Shown one piece after another: positions 1 through 13,560 of a stretch of 64,000 nucleotides of DNA. The position numbers and the translations under genes were made by a program. The DNA is from Agelaius tricolor (lineage: Eukaryota > Chordata > Aves > Passeriformes > Icteridae). The stretch is taken from positions 82,795,001 through 82,859,000 of the forward strand of contig JALJCS010000002.1 of assembly GCA_023055355.1 (NCBI GenBank), written 5' to 3'. A model generated the notes under the pieces. It did not search any database and had not been told where the DNA came from. It was given only the letters and a program-made list of their open reading frames with translations. The first letter of the stretch is position 1. Each line of letters begins with the position of its first letter.

Positions 1-2398
1 TAGCCTTCTGTAAGAATCCTTTCTGTATTCTTTAGCATAGTATAGTTTAGTATTCTTTAATATAATATAGTATCTTAAAATAATAAATTAGCCTTCTGAG
101 AACATGGAGTCAGATTCATCATTCCTTCCTTCATCTGGGGGCAACCCAAATACAATATATCCCTGCTTAGATATGAGAATATTGTGGCTGACAATGTTGA
201 AAGCCTTAATAAAGAAAATCACACCTACTACTGTCCGGTAATCTGAAAATCCAAGTATTTTGTCATACAAAGCAGTCAGGCTGCTTTACAAATCATAAAT
301 CTCTACTGACTATGCCCAACCATCTAAGACAACCCAGATTCTTGTAACAAAAAAATTAATTTTCTTGTTAACCACCCCTTTTTTCTGGTGCTGTTTACCT
401 TTCCAGTGCTTCTTGGACCCTAATATCATCAGCATTCCTCCAGGAGATTGGGAAGGGCTGGAGGGAATGGGAATGGTGTACTATTTCAGCAGCATGTTGA
501 TTATATTCATGCGAGCCTGAGAGTCCACATGGAAAACTAGCTTTTATTTTCTTTTTGCAGCCTGCTTCCTTTTTACTCTTTACTATCTACTATGCAAATT
601 GCACAATATCATTCTCCAGCCCCAAATGGCATGAAGATTTCTGTTTTCTACGCACTGTGTATGTTTGCCAGGTCTACACCACCCACAGTATTTCCAGAGG
701 TTAAGCTCAAACAGCTCAGACAATAAACACTTCGCCACTAGACAAGTAGTGAAACAGGTCAATATATGACCCCACACTGTCAATACAAGGCATTTTAGTA
801 GAAATGAAAGAAAAATCACTTTCATTTGGCTCCCAAACACAAGACACAAGCAGTGGAAGAGCAGCAGTGGTGTTCAGTGAGGAACATTTGGAGCACATCC
901 CACAGGTTACCAGGGCATGGAGTCACCAGCAGGAACAGCTCGCTGGGCCTGCGCATCCTGCAGCTGCAGGCTGATCACACTCCTGGCCTCTTACTTCATT
1001 TCTCTTCAATAGAAATTAAGTAGCAGAAAAAAAATAATCACTTCCCATGTCTTACAGTAACAAAAATGTTTGGAAGCTTCATGACAACATCAGAAGTCAG
1101 AATCAACACCCTTTAGATGAATTTTGTGCTGTTCTCATGAAAAAAAATCCTTTTGTCCCAGGACAGGTCCTCTCACTCTGTGTGCAAGAGGCTAATCCAC
1201 ACACAGAGTCAATTTGATTTATATGTAGTTCTGTGGAGAAAGGGCATCTGGATGGCAACTCCACAAAGCCAGAACACTGACTATAAAAATCTTTCAGTAT
1301 TATACATTTTAGCAAACAAAAGCAATAATGTTCATTGGCTACAAATCACATTGTCCTTTTATTAAATAGTATTCTATCTTCTACTGGTTAAATGATTCTC
1401 TTCCTTCTCCTGCTAATTAGTCCACATACTAAATCCTCTTCTTTTGAGCTGGTGCCTTCCTTAAGACAGTGGTTCTGATCCCACCCTTTACCTAGCTGGA
1501 TGAGATGGCTTTGATTTATTCCTCATAATCTGGCATTATCTTGGTTGTTTCCCCAAGTGTCCTTGGTTCACTGGTTCAGTTATGCTTGGGTTCAGCTGAT
1601 GCATTGAAAGAAGTTTCTTTCTTCTATTCTTTTCTCTATAGCTGCTACATTACTGAGACACGTTAAATGTAATTTATTTCTTTGGGAGCCATACATCAAT
1701 ATTAGAGTATGTCAAGTCAAGTGTGCTGAAATCAAGTATCACAGACAACTGAAGGCTGTACTTATTTTCCTCATTGCCTAATAAAAGACAAATCAAGAGT
1801 CAGTGTGAACAATAGCTTAAGAACTCTGTTTACTTCTTCATCAAAAGTGTCAGGGATCTGTACAAACATACAACTATTAGTAATATTTAGCCAATGCATG
1901 TGCTACCACTATACACACACTGGCTTCAAACACATCCTTAGGCACCAAAACAGACAGTATGCTAGAGAGAGTCTTGGGATCTTGAAGCTAAAGACTGAAT
2001 ATCTGGCCAACAGTCTGGACCAGCTCACTACTTGGAATGCCTGACTGGGACCATGGGTACCTGTGGAAGATTTCTACTGAGTTCTGAGAATACAGACATA
2101 GAGGAAGAGACTTTTACTCATTAGCGTCAAACTGTTATAGGCAGAAAGCTCCCCATGTGTCAAATGAAAGGTGTTTGAGCCACCCTAGTTAAAAGAAAGA
2201 CTGGTGAGAATAGGGAAAAGTCTCAAATTCTTGCTATGTTTCGTACTTAAATTCTTTTCAGGAATGGAATCGCTGCTATACACATATTGTCATGTGTGCC
2301 TGCCTGCAAGAGGAGAAAGAGGTGAGAAAAGTTCCCTCCTCATTGCCTTCCTCATGGAGCCCCCAGCCCCTGAAAAGATTCTGGAGAAGGACAAGTGA
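1..2398. other. intergenic, no feature recognised
   Basis: AT-rich sequence with short chance ORFs only. No gene, clear repeat family or RNA gene is seen. Confidence 0.6.
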
Positions 2399-2442
2399 CA
2401 GACTGAGGTTAACTGCTTTGAGAAGCAGTTAACCTCAGTCTG
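2399..2442. repeat. perfect 20-bp inverted repeat with 4-nt loop
   Basis: The arms at 2399-2418 and 2423-2442 are exact reverse complements, separated by TGAG. The bases just outside (A at 2398, G at 2443) do not pair. Arm composition is balanced, not AT-simple, so it is not explained by low complexity. No gene or known repeat is recognised around it. Confidence 0.95.
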
Positions 2443-5400
2443 GGGATAGACCTACTGTGTTCAGGCCTTTTCCTGATGGAGCTGCCAACAATAATGCCAA
2501 ATACAATAATGGCTTTGCAATATGGATAAGTATTTTCCAGCCTCATGACTACAGCTTACACACTTCTTGGCATGGGAAAGGTCATGTAAATACACATGGA
2601 AGTAAAATAGGCATTTTTAAGGGGATAAGGTTTCTTCAGCTACCCTTGGATATGTATGGAATCTAGCACTGTGTCATTTAGGAAATGACACATACAAAAC
2701 ATATTAGTCAAGAATATATGCTCTTGAACAAGAGAGATGTTAAGAGTTCATGAATTCAAGCTTAGATTTAGTATTCAAGAGGTGATATTTATTTGCTATG
2801 GGAATATGTTGATGATAGTTTTCAGGAAGGGCACTTGGACTTCCCTTACCAGATAATAAACTGAAATAGCCACTGTTATTAAAGTAATTTAATTTAGCTG
2901 TTGTATGAGTGAAATTTCACACTGACACATGAAAAGCATAGAGCAGAATTTTCCTTCCTAAAATAAAACTGATTTTCCTGACAGATGCCTGTGTTTCACA
3001 ACAGTAGCCATGATGCAACTATGGAAACTAACTGAAAAAGGCATTGAAGAAAATGTTCACTATAGGTTGGATAAAATGAGTCAGATAATATATTTTGATT
3101 AGTAATTTCCTCCCATGTTTGATACTATTCTTGACAAGTAGGCGACAGCATGAAGAGGAAGGAAACAAGTGTGTCTACATGTCTAAACATGAAATTAACT
3201 TAATTATTGTAACAAGAAGGTTTAAGTTATGCATTTGGGCAAAGCTTTTTAGCACAAATAAAGAAACAATTGAATGTATTGCTTAAGAGCAACCTGTAGT
3301 TCTTATAGCTGCATTTTAAGTACAAGTAAAAGACACACCTACTAGTGTGAAACTGTGATTCTGGGTCATATAGAAGCCTCATTTTCCATTTATTTATATG
3401 ATGCAAAACACAGCAATTACAAGTCTAAGCTTTCTGAAGAGCAAGAGCAAAATAAGACTGTCCTTTGGGAAGTCACATGTCTACCAGGACAAAAAGATTC
3501 CACATGATGAAATCTGGAGTGTAACAAATGTGAAGAACAGATTAAAGATGAATTACACATAATGTTTGTAACATTGCTAAAGCTGTCTACACTGCACATT
3601 TGAAGACCATTATTTTCAAAAGCTTTTAAACTAAATCAACATTTAGCACTTAATCCTTCCATTTCACTTAGCTGTGGAAAGTAAGGCACCTAATTAATTA
3701 CCACTACAGGCAAAAGAGGGAGGTAAATGCTTGCAGATTGCCTTGTTTTAAGAGGATTGTTTAAGCTAGGTGGTTACCATTGATCTCCACAGAATATGAG
3801 GGCAGTCAGCTAACACCAGGTACCTTCTCAGCAGCTGTGATTGCACAAGCAGAACCCCTTGCAGAGATTGCAAATTACTTGCACTTTTTCATGTGAAAAC
3901 ATATTTAGGATACCTATAAGGTATCTCTGAAGATATCTGAGTTCTACTTTTAAGACATATGACTAGATCTTAAATTGAGGGCATGTGATGGGCTTTGGAT
4001 GCTTGGGGAGTGCACCATAGGTCTCTGAAGTTTCACCATTACTGTCCCTTCCTAAGATCCACTTTAAAAAGCATTTACCTTATGCTGCTCTTCCTTGCCC
4101 CTCAAGAAACACCATATGCACAGGGCATCCTGATTAACTGCATCCTCACATTCAATCAGGGGAGAGAATGTCCCTTTTCAAGTGATTTCAGTTACCACAT
4201 AGAAACTTGTTAAATTAAGTGAGAACATTGCTTTCAACTTCACTCAGAACTACTGACAGCTGAGAGAGATTAAATGCTAAAACAAGGATGAAATATTTAA
4301 TCAATCACAAAGTAGTTTTCTGTAAGGCAGAAAAAAGGTAGGAGAGGTGACTACATTCTGTAACTATGATGCACTCATGTGTTTTTATAACACCCTTCAG
4401 CCAACCATTTTACAGAACTTCCTGGCAACTTTCAGAAAGCTTTTAGAATAAAAAAGAAGCTGTGAAGAAAAAAAAAAGAAAAATAATCCTTTTCTTTCCT
4501 CTTCATCCACTAATATAATATTTGTTATTTTCTAACCCAGACACATGAGACACAGAGCTAATGAATTATTTGGTAGAAATTAAATTCAGTTTTAACTGAA
4601 ATGAAGTAAAAAACCTTCAGGAAAGAATAATCTTCTTGGGATATATGTCACAGACTGCAGCTAGCAAAATAAAATTAATATCAGTGTCACTGGTGAAAGA
4701 ACAACAATTGAATTTCTTCAGAAGTTAATCAAAAATGAGATCACCAACCTACATTCTGTTTAGATTTGGATTTATATATGCACTCATTATTTCAAGCAGC
4801 AGCCTAGTCTACCTGCCTGTGAGGGCAGTTTTTTTCTTTACATATCTACCTTACTAAGGCTTCTTCTTACCTTGAAATCCCTTGAGAATATCTGCAGACA
4901 CCACCCAGTGTTCATAGAGAGACCTTCTCTGCTAAGCTAAGAACATTCATCACAATCCAGGCTTGGGGCAAAAAGCACAGGAGCTCCATTTACAATCCTG
5001 GAAATACACAAAAAGTTTAGATCTGTCAGGACTACTGCTAATTTCATTTAACATAGTGGTGATGTTTGCCTTTGATGTAATAATTTTTTGGTTAGGAAAT
5101 TTATTCACAAGAAAGTTCATTTAGTCAGTTTTTAGTGGACAAGTAATCAAAAGACACAAGTCAGCTGGAAGCTAAGTTAAGCTTACCATAAATCATTGTT
5201 CAGTCCTGACTTTGTTATTACTTTTTAGGGGGACAAAATACAAGCTGGGCAACTTGACCACCTGAACCTGGATAATTTCATTAGTTTGTAGACTATTGTG
5301 CAAAAATCAGAAAGCCATATCATGCCTTTTCCATTCTAAGGAGAAAATTAAGTATACTGAATCCCCAATGGTTGGTGGCATTTGACATTAAGTATTGGTT

Positions 5401-5578
5401 CCCTATGCTCTCAATGGATTTAACAGAAAAATGTTTTGACTGGATCATTTTATGGAGACAATCAAATTTCTCTGTAGTCAATGAATAGAAAGAAATAGAG
5501 AGAAAAAAAATGCAATCACCTAAATTAATCTCATATTCCCTTCCATCCATTCCTCCAGATATCTGCACTTTAAGACGA
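2443..5578. other. intergenic, no feature recognised
   Basis: AT-rich and unique-looking, with short A-runs around 4470. All ORFs are under 75 codons and lack any recognised domain. Confidence 0.6.
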
Positions 5579-6420
5579 TCATAGAATCATGCTGTCATAG
5601 ACTGGTTTGGGTTGGAAGGAACCCTTAAATCTCATCTAGTCCAACCCCCCTGCACTTATCAGGGATGTTTTAAACTATATCATGTTACTCAGAGCCCTGT
5701 TCAATCTGACCTTGAATGTTTCCACAGATGAGGCACCCCGAATGCTGCTCTGGGCAACCTATTCCAGTGTTTCACAAATCTCCATGTAAAAAAATTCTTC
5801 CTTATCTCTAAATCCACCCTCTTTTAGCTCAAAGCCATTACCCCTCGTCCTATCACAACAGGGCCTGCTAAAACCTCTGTCTCCCAGCTTTCTTATAAGC
5901 CCCCTTTAACTACTGAAAAGCTCCTTTTGGATCTCCCTGGAGACTTCTCCAGGCCCCAGCTCCCAGCCTTTCCTTACAGGAGAGGTGCTCTAACCCTTGA
6001 TCATCTTCATGGCCCTTCTCTAGACTTACTCCAACGTGCTCATGTCATTCCTTTGCTGAGGACACCAGAGCTGGACACACTACTCCAGTTAGAGACCCAC
6101 AAGAGAGAGTAGAGGGGCAGAATCATCTCCCTTCACCTGCTGGTCACAGTTCTTTTGATGAAACCCAGATCACATTAGGCTTTCTCAGCTGCAAGCACAT
6201 ATTGCCAGCTCATGTCCATCTTTTGATCTGCCTGCAGCCCCAAGTCCTTCTTGGCAGGGCTGCTCTCAATCTCTTCATTCCCCAGCCTGTACTGATGCCT
6301 GGAGTTGAATTGCTCTGTACTGATGTACTTATCCAGTTTTGTTTGACACATTCCTCCAAATATCAAAAGCAGCAATATGATTTTTGTTTTCTGTAGGGGA
6401 ATATGAAAATACAATCCATA
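5579..6420 (-). mobile_element. CR1 LINE 3' fragment
   Basis: The + strand starts with the reverse complement of the CR1 3' end (ATAGAATCAT, then GGGTTGGAAGGAACCC and CATCTAGTCCAACCCC) and continues through the 3' UTR into the C-terminal part of ORF2. On the minus strand [20 protein letters not shown] and VLAAEKA are recognisable CR1 reverse-transcriptase C-terminal motifs (6175-6414). It is truncated 5' and diverged. Confidence 0.92.
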
Positions 6421-6539
6421 CTATCCTATAGCTTTGTTTATCCCCTTTTGCTAAGTGACCACCTTACTACATAGTAATCATTCAAAATGTGCCAATTATC
6501 TTAATCAGCCAGAAGCCATCCTCATCACACTGTATGGAC

Positions 6540-6985
6540 ACTGAGAGGTTGTACCTGTAAGCTCACCTGAGGAGGAAGAATGGGAAACTGGAGAGGAGGA
6601 GGGATAAAAGCACCTTTTGTCTCTGTCCTGTGATGAGTTGAGGGACAACTGCAACAGAACTTCAACCTAGACTAGCCAGGAGGAGGCTGGAGGATGGACA
6701 AATGGGGCCCAAGCCCTGGTCAGGGACTCTGGCCAGACATGATGGGGAGAGACTGCTTTGGTGTTTGAGTGACCCATGGATGTGTGTGTTGTGGGGAGTC
6801 TGCTGGAAACCCCTGCCCTGGTGGTCTTGAGAGAAGGAAGAGCACTTGCACACGGTGGTGGTGATGTCTGTGTCAGTGTTGTTGGTGTTTGTGCGGGTGC
6901 CAGGAACAGCATTGCTTTCTCTACTGATCTCTGCAGCCAGATGTGTGTGTGTATCTGCACAGCACAGGAGAATTCCCAAGACTAA
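6540..6985. other. GC-richer unclassified segment, possibly repeat-derived
   Basis: Clearly more GC- and GT-rich than its surroundings, with GGATAAAAGC (6602-6611), short GT runs (6780-6790, 6941-6952) and open frames on both strands that share no known domain. It has the texture of an old LTR or other repeat, but I could not find ends or a target duplication. Confidence 0.3.
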
Positions 6986-7886
6986 ATATTCCTAGATGTG
7001 GCTTCCTTTATCATATTCTCTGGGCTGTGGCTCCAACATGGGGTGAAATGGGGTTCCTGCAATTTCCTTGATTGTAATTGGAGATCTCTGGTCCCTTTTA
7101 ACATTGGCAGTCCAGCACTGTCAAATGTTTATTGTAAATATGTTATACTGACATACATCAAGATTTCCTCCTGGTCACAGAGAAAATTGCACCTTGGTTA
7201 AGTTTCATTTTATTAGGTCACAAATTTTAACCTCATTTATATGTTTATACCATTGGAAAAATTGTCTGGAACAGTGCTTGTCTGTGAAGAATCAGTTACC
7301 TGAACTACTGAAAAGATACAATTTGTTTGTCTTATCAGCTCTGGCCACATTTCACATTCTCAGTGCTATGTGGTTTTGACAAAGAGCCACAGAAAGGGTA
7401 TGTAATGTGAATGTTTACTTCCATCAGACCATTGTAGTAGTCTGGAAACCCATTTGCATTAATTGTCTTGGTTTGTTGGTTTTATTTTAAGGTATCATGC
7501 ATGTTATGCAATAAATAGCTATCTAAATATCATGGTTTAACTAACATGATTTATAAGTTGCTCACTCTTCCATAATTTGACTAAGATCAGTTAGAATTAT
7601 TGTCTTGGGGGGGTCTTTCTATAATGCATATGTGTTTTTAGCAAAGAAGGAATTTAAACAATTCTTACAACTAAATGTACTTGAATTCTAAGTTTTTTAC
7701 CAGTTTCAAAAAAGGTCAGCTTCCTTGTGCCCATACAAAGAAATATCACAAGAATTTTCAATTTTTTGACATGGAAAGTGCAATTTCTGTTAGGTCTACA
7801 AACAATTCATCAGGAAGAGATCTACACAAATGCAGCTTTCCCAACCACTATTTGAAAATCACCTACAAACAGGCATGAGTGGAAAT
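6986..7886. other. intergenic, no feature recognised
   Basis: AT-rich, unique-looking sequence with nothing I can name. Confidence 0.6.
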
Positions 7887-8340
7887 TACAGAATCTTGAA
7901 AAGATTAGGGTTAAAAGGGACGTTAAAGGTCATCCTGTTCCAAACACCTGGCCATGGGCTGGGATGCCCTTCACTAAACCAGGGTGCTCAAAGTCCCATC
8001 CAGCCTGGTCTTGAATACTTTCAGGGATAGAACAGCCACAACTTTCCTGAGCAACCTGTCCCAGTACCTCAGAACCATCTTCAAGAATGTCTTGTTAATA
8101 TCTAAATGGACCCTCTTTCAGTGTAAAGCCATTGCCCTTGTCCTGTCACTACAGGCCCTTGGAAAATGATGCTTTCCAGTTTTCTTATAGGCCCACTCCA
8201 GGCACCAGAAGGCTGCTTCAAGGTATCCCTGGAGCCTGTTCTTCATCCAACTCTCTCATCCTGTCTTCATAGGAGAGTTGCTCCAGCCCTCTGATGATCT
8301 TCATGGCCCTCCTCTAGACTTGCTCCAACAGGTCCACCTG
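7887..8340 (-). mobile_element. CR1 LINE 3' fragment
   Basis: Starts at an ACAGAATCTTGAAA-type CR1 tail and continues with the CAAAGTCCCATCCAGCCTGG and TTGCTCCAACAGGTCCACC blocks of the CR1 3' region, all reverse-complemented. About 450 bp, noncoding and degraded. Confidence 0.9.
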
Positions 8341-9749
8341 AGCAAAAGGAATAAATGACTAGACAATTAATTTCCATTTTGTCTGTGTCCTTAGCACTTA
8401 ATATTCTGGAAACCTAGAAAGAAAACATTAAATCCTATCAAGACATGTTATGGTCTAGAAACTCCTGCTATATGCTGTAAATAGAATGCATATAAATGGA
8501 GCTACTTTAAACTGAAATCTCAGGTGCTCTGTGTACACTTGTGTATGAATTTTACCCAAAGTCATCTATAGCTCTCAAGGAGAATTAAAATGCTTAATGA
8601 AACTTCAGTAGTACAAAATCTGTGAGGACTAAGGCTAAGGTAGGTATGCATAAACTCCATTAGTCTGAGATTGTTTAGCACTGTCAGTGACATAGGTATC
8701 ACAGTAATAAGCATGAGGAATTTTGCAGACTTTTCTTACTGATAAACAAATGACTGTTGGCAAGAAATTTTGTCAACAAAATCCTAGAAATAGGGGAATG
8801 TAGACATTAAATGGTAAGAAAACAAACTACCTTAGTTTGAAAGCACAGACAGTGGAAAGGAAGGAAATCAGCCAATTTGTGCATGGACCAGCCCACAGCT
8901 CAGGAAAAACTACCAAGGAAACTTAATACATGAAGCTGTCTGGATTTTCCCTCAATGTGTATCATTGATCCCTTAATTATTTCTAGAGCTATTCAACTGG
9001 TCATGCATTAAGAAAATATGCTAGTGTCCATAAGTATGATTTCAACAACAGTAGATTTGGTTATGACTACAAAAATCTTATTAGGAAAGAAAATTGCTTT
9101 CTAACATTTTAAATTTGAAATTAATCTATATAGGTGTCTGAAAACGCAGAAAAGGGCTATTAGAATATTCAGAAATACTTATCACTAATAGCCACTGATT
9201 CCAAAAATCTCTGTATTGGCACATGTTGATACTGCAGAGATTTTGCCATTTCAAGACATACAAAGGACATACAGATGTTGTTGTTCTAGTAAAAGAGAAG
9301 TAGTTTATAAAAGAATACTTAGAGTCAAAGCAGAAAAATTAATTTGCTCTATCAGCTGATAACACAAAATTTCTGTCACAGGCAGTAATATCACTACAGT
9401 ATCACTGCCTAACCAAGACAGCATCAGATGCATTGCTGTGACATGCTCAGGCCTAAAAAGCTGCAAATCTAGGAGGTAGGATATGTAGAATTGCTCAAGT
9501 ATATAATTATGAGACATAACTTCACACACAATTCTGAGACTATATTTTTGGATGCAGTAAATATAGCAGCTAGGCTGAGAAGACAGCCAAAGCAATATCA
9601 TTCCCCACAAGTTCTAAAGGAAATCAATTCATGCCACATGTAACCATGCAGTTAAAACTGTCTCAGTATCAAGCATAGAAAGGAGTAAACATGATGAAAA
9701 ATTTTTAAAATTACTCTGGTAACCCCAGTGAATTAAATCTGAAATTGCA
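8341..9749. other. intergenic, perhaps decayed LINE
   Basis: AT-rich with no clear feature. The last few hundred bases may be an extension of the old CR1/L3-like remnant that follows. Confidence 0.5.
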
Positions 9750-10210
9750 CCAAGTAAATTAATAGAAAGTATAATAAACCATACTCGGATAAAAAATATC
9801 TTGTGGAACAATCAACATAGCTTTGTAAAGAGAAGCCATACCTCACAAACAAATGGTAGAAAAACCTAACTGGTATAATCCTCCAGGTTCCTCAGAAAGC
9901 ACTCAGCAGGGTTGTCCACCAAATCCTATTACAGGCAGTAAGCTCTTGTGAAGTAAGAGGGAAGTCTCCACAGGGATAAAGATCTCCTTTAGAGGTATAA
10001 AACAAAAGTAAGGCAAAAGTAAGAATGAGCTACTTTTTTTTTTCTTCAGTAGAAGGAGGCAAATAACAGGATCCTCTAGATGTCTGTGTGAAGCTTTGTA
10101 CTTCAACATGCTCAAGAATGATCTGGAAGATGAAAATGCTTGAGTGATTTGGTTTTCTAATGCCTCTAAGTTATTCAGGGCTCTAACTGCAAAAGCACAG
10201 TGGGCAGGAT
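9750..10210 (+). mobile_element. old CR1/L3-type LINE remnant (reverse transcriptase region)
   Basis: Two patches resemble the LINE reverse-transcriptase domain in the + direction: NQHSFVKRS near 9808 (compare the family pattern QHGF.KG.S) and FNMLKNDLEDE near 10102 (compare LFNIFINDL). The rest is too decayed to align by eye and both limits are rough. The stretch before it (8341-9750) may hold more of the same element but shows nothing I can name. Confidence 0.5.
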
Positions 10211-13200
10211 CGGGGAAATAGCAAAAGAAACTCATGAAAGTAAGCAGTAACAAATGAAAATCAGTCTAGATATAATAAACTAATGCACAAAGTGAAAAAC
10301 AATCTTACCTTTATATTTTCATTACTGGATTCAGAATTACCTATCACTACTTGAGAATAGCATCCTGGTGTTTTCTTGCAAAAACCTGATCTCAGCAAAG
10401 AGGTCAAAGCCCATACAAAAAAAAAAATAGAAATAGAAAATAATATCAAACAGCTCATTGTAAATCCAAGGTGCATCCACAGCACAAATACATTGCGCTG
10501 CTTTGGTGTCTCTCCACTCTTCTATTCATAATGTGTAGAAGATAGTCAGAGAAGGTTGAAAAGGACATTGAAGGATGGAGAATGAGTGTTCAAGTGCTGC
10601 TGCAGGTGCTTTCATCTAAATTCTGTCTTTCTTTTCAAAGAATTTTGCTTTATAGAGATGCCTATGTTCTACATATGCCCAAGCTTTATCCTGGCATCCT
10701 GACTACAAACAGATCTGCTCTTGGTCCATCAGAACTGCTGCATGAAGCAAGCCAGGGTGTGAAGGCTCCTGAGCTCCACATGAGCTGCAGTCAGGCTTCT
10801 GCAGACTTTGCCAAATGCTGTGGGCACTCAGAGAGCACCAGGCTGAGGTCTGGAATCAGGGGGGGAAAGTGTAGCTTCCACTAATTCTCCCCATGGACTC
10901 CTCCTTCTACAGGCCATGAAGAGATGTAAATGATCATCACTCATCTCAGATCAATGAGTATGTGTGGGTCCCTCCCAATGAAGTTAATCCATTCTCTCAA
11001 ATTAGCTACATATAAGAAAAGCATAATTTTAATATAGTACTAAACACAAAATAAAGCTACTGGCTCAGCACCAAAGCTCCTAAACCTTCCTGTGCATCTT
11101 TTGATAGTGGGAATATTCATCTAAACAACTCAAAAAAATTTTTTCAAATTGCATAATTTAACAGCAGGTGGCACTGTCACATCAAAACTTGTGCAATCAT
11201 TTCCTGTTCAGGCTGAACCAGATTTTACTCCTAAATAATGGCACTGAAAAGTGAGTGACAAGCAAATTTGCACATTATAATTAAACATCATTTCCTAAAT
11301 ATTCTTCATTTCTGATCAACCATTTGAGTCTTGCAATGTTCTAATCCTTTGATTTGAGCTATTACATTTGCCAAAACACTTGCAATGATCCCCTTTTTTT
11401 CTGTTTAGCCATCCTTGCAGTTTTATATTACCAGAAGAAATAAGTTGAAGCATACATAATTCCAAAACTGCTTACCTAATGAGACACAAGATTGAAATTT
11501 CCTCTCTTTTCACATACAGTACAATGTATGAAAACTGTAATGACAAAGAAAAATCAACTTTGACTGTTTCTTGAAAGCAAAAGCTTTTTACTGAAAGATT
11601 TACCGAATGGCTGGAAGTACTCAAGCATTTCATGAAGGAGGAGCAGGAGCAGTCCGGCTATTCTGAAACACCAATATCTACAGCCATAACAGTTCTATGT
11701 AGAAGTCTCATCGGTAATCAGCTCTGGAACACGCCCCAAACCACATGCTCCATGTTTGATATCTACAAGATATATTTTACTTTGTATTGCAATTTAAAAA
11801 AATGAGATTATTGACTAATATGATGGAAATTATGGAGCCAAGACAGAAAAAAAAGTAAGATCTTAAAAACAATCATACTACTTGAAGTAGGGATTTGTAA
11901 TACATGGGTAATTATCCATAATAGAGTGAGAGAGAATTTCATCCCAGAGGAAAATTTGATATACAAACATTATATTTGGCATACACTGGAAAAATATAGA
12001 TTATTAAAACAAAAATTCAAAATTTTAAACACTGCAAGAGTCTTATAGAAATATTTTAACCTGCCATTAAAATTATGCTATATTATGTATTTGAGTTGTA
12101 ACTGAAAAGCCAAGTTTGTAACATTTTGGCTTTTTGTCATAATATCTTACAGTTCTATCACAGGCATCACATTACAAAAGAGAAGGCCAGATCCAGCCCC
12201 AGCCTTGATCTGGGTCCCTGTGCAGCAAATAAAATGCGTGACATTCCTCCACCATTGCTAGATGTCTCCAAAATAGATCTAGGTCTCTTCAGCAGCATCT
12301 GTGTGTTCACTATCCTGTTTCTGCTGGCATCCAGAACATGGAATGAAGTGCAACAAACAGAAGCTGAGCAGGCGGGTTGCACCACATGACTTCCAGAGGT
12401 GTCTTCTAACTTCAATCACTGTGATTCTGTCATCCCAATTCGTTTCTAATCAGAATTTGTTAAAGGAAATTACCAAATAGTAGTGGCTTCCACATAACAG
12501 TAGGGAAATTTTTGTGCACTTTTCAAGGGGTTCAATTAGATTAATTTCCCCAGGCTCTCTCTGGTTTTGATGTGTTATCCCCACCCCCATCTACTATAAG
12601 AATCTATGGGGATGCTGTTCAAGCCTGATGTGGGGGTGTGAGGATGTGAAATTCTCGTCTGTTGCTTCACTTCTGGCCTATTCAGGATCCCATATGAATA
12701 TGCTGTCCATGGAAAAAGCCATAGAGGCAAAACTCTCCCTTTTTGTAGGATGTAGACTGAACATGCCATTAGCAGTGCACACACCATGTCACAAGCAGTG
12801 CACAAGCAGATCCTCATTGGATCTCCCAGGGGAAGGCCAAATATCACCAATGCTGCTGAGATCTGTTCCTCAAGTTCTTTTAGTGAGGGTCAGCTCTCTT
12901 TCCAGTGCATTCAAAATTCGGTTTTTGTACCAAAACTCCTCTCAGAATTAGGAAGTTAAGGACTACATAGAAAACCCAAGAAAGCCAACAACTCAAGTAC
13001 TTCAACCTGTAAAGCTAGGTCCCTTAAGAACCAGTTCATGCCATTTCAGGAGATTGATGTTCTAAGCTATTCTGCTGCCATGTAAGATTGAACCAAAGTA
13101 AAAAGAAATCAATTGTACAATTTAAATTTAAGCTAAATTAAATTGAAGCGCATGCTGTTTTAAAATCATCAAAGGGCATACAAACTGTTGGTGGAAGAGC

Positions 13201-13224
13201 AGGAACAAGTATTTGCTATCAGCG
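10211..13224. other. intergenic, no gene recognised
   Basis: AT-rich. It contains the CTCF-like motif at 11161. Around 12170-12400 and 12600-12950 the GC content is slightly higher, with open frames of up to 107 codons that show no domain. Confidence 0.6.
11161..11175 (+). promoter_or_regulatory. CTCF-like motif
   Basis: ACAGCAGGTGGCACT fits the CTCF core (CCASYAGRKGGCRS) at all but one position. It lies alone in AT-rich gene-poor DNA about 16 kb upstream of KCNV1. A single motif match has low specificity. Confidence 0.3.
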
Positions 13225-13560
13225 TATTGTCATTACGTTGCAAAGCTTCCACATTATTGTCTCCTTACTGTAAGAGTTCCATACCTCCTTGATGTTTCTT
13301 GTAGACAGCCCCCTAAGCACTGACTCCTCCTTCTCCTCACATTATCCAATTGCCTCCAGTTCCCCTTTAAACCCACCAACCCACTCTTTTATAGCACTCT
13401 TCTCATTGGCTACAGCTGTGGCCTGTTTAAAGTCAGGCCTGTTCCTAATCTCTAATAACTGGCTCAGCTGCAACTTCTTAGGGGTAATATTACTTTCTAG
13501 ACTACCTTTATTTTCTTATATTCTATCCCTGTACAAGTAAGACCTTTTGTTCAGGTAAGT
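13225..13560 (-). mobile_element. candidate degraded solo LTR
   Basis: Read on the minus strand, this stretch has a CCAAT-type box (GTAGCCAATGAG, 13411-13400) about ten bases before a TATA-type CTATAAAAGAG (13395-13385), an LTR-like promoter arrangement, and it is more GC- and pyrimidine-rich than its surroundings. Ends and target duplication could not be found. It could instead be ordinary intergenic DNA. Confidence 0.35.
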
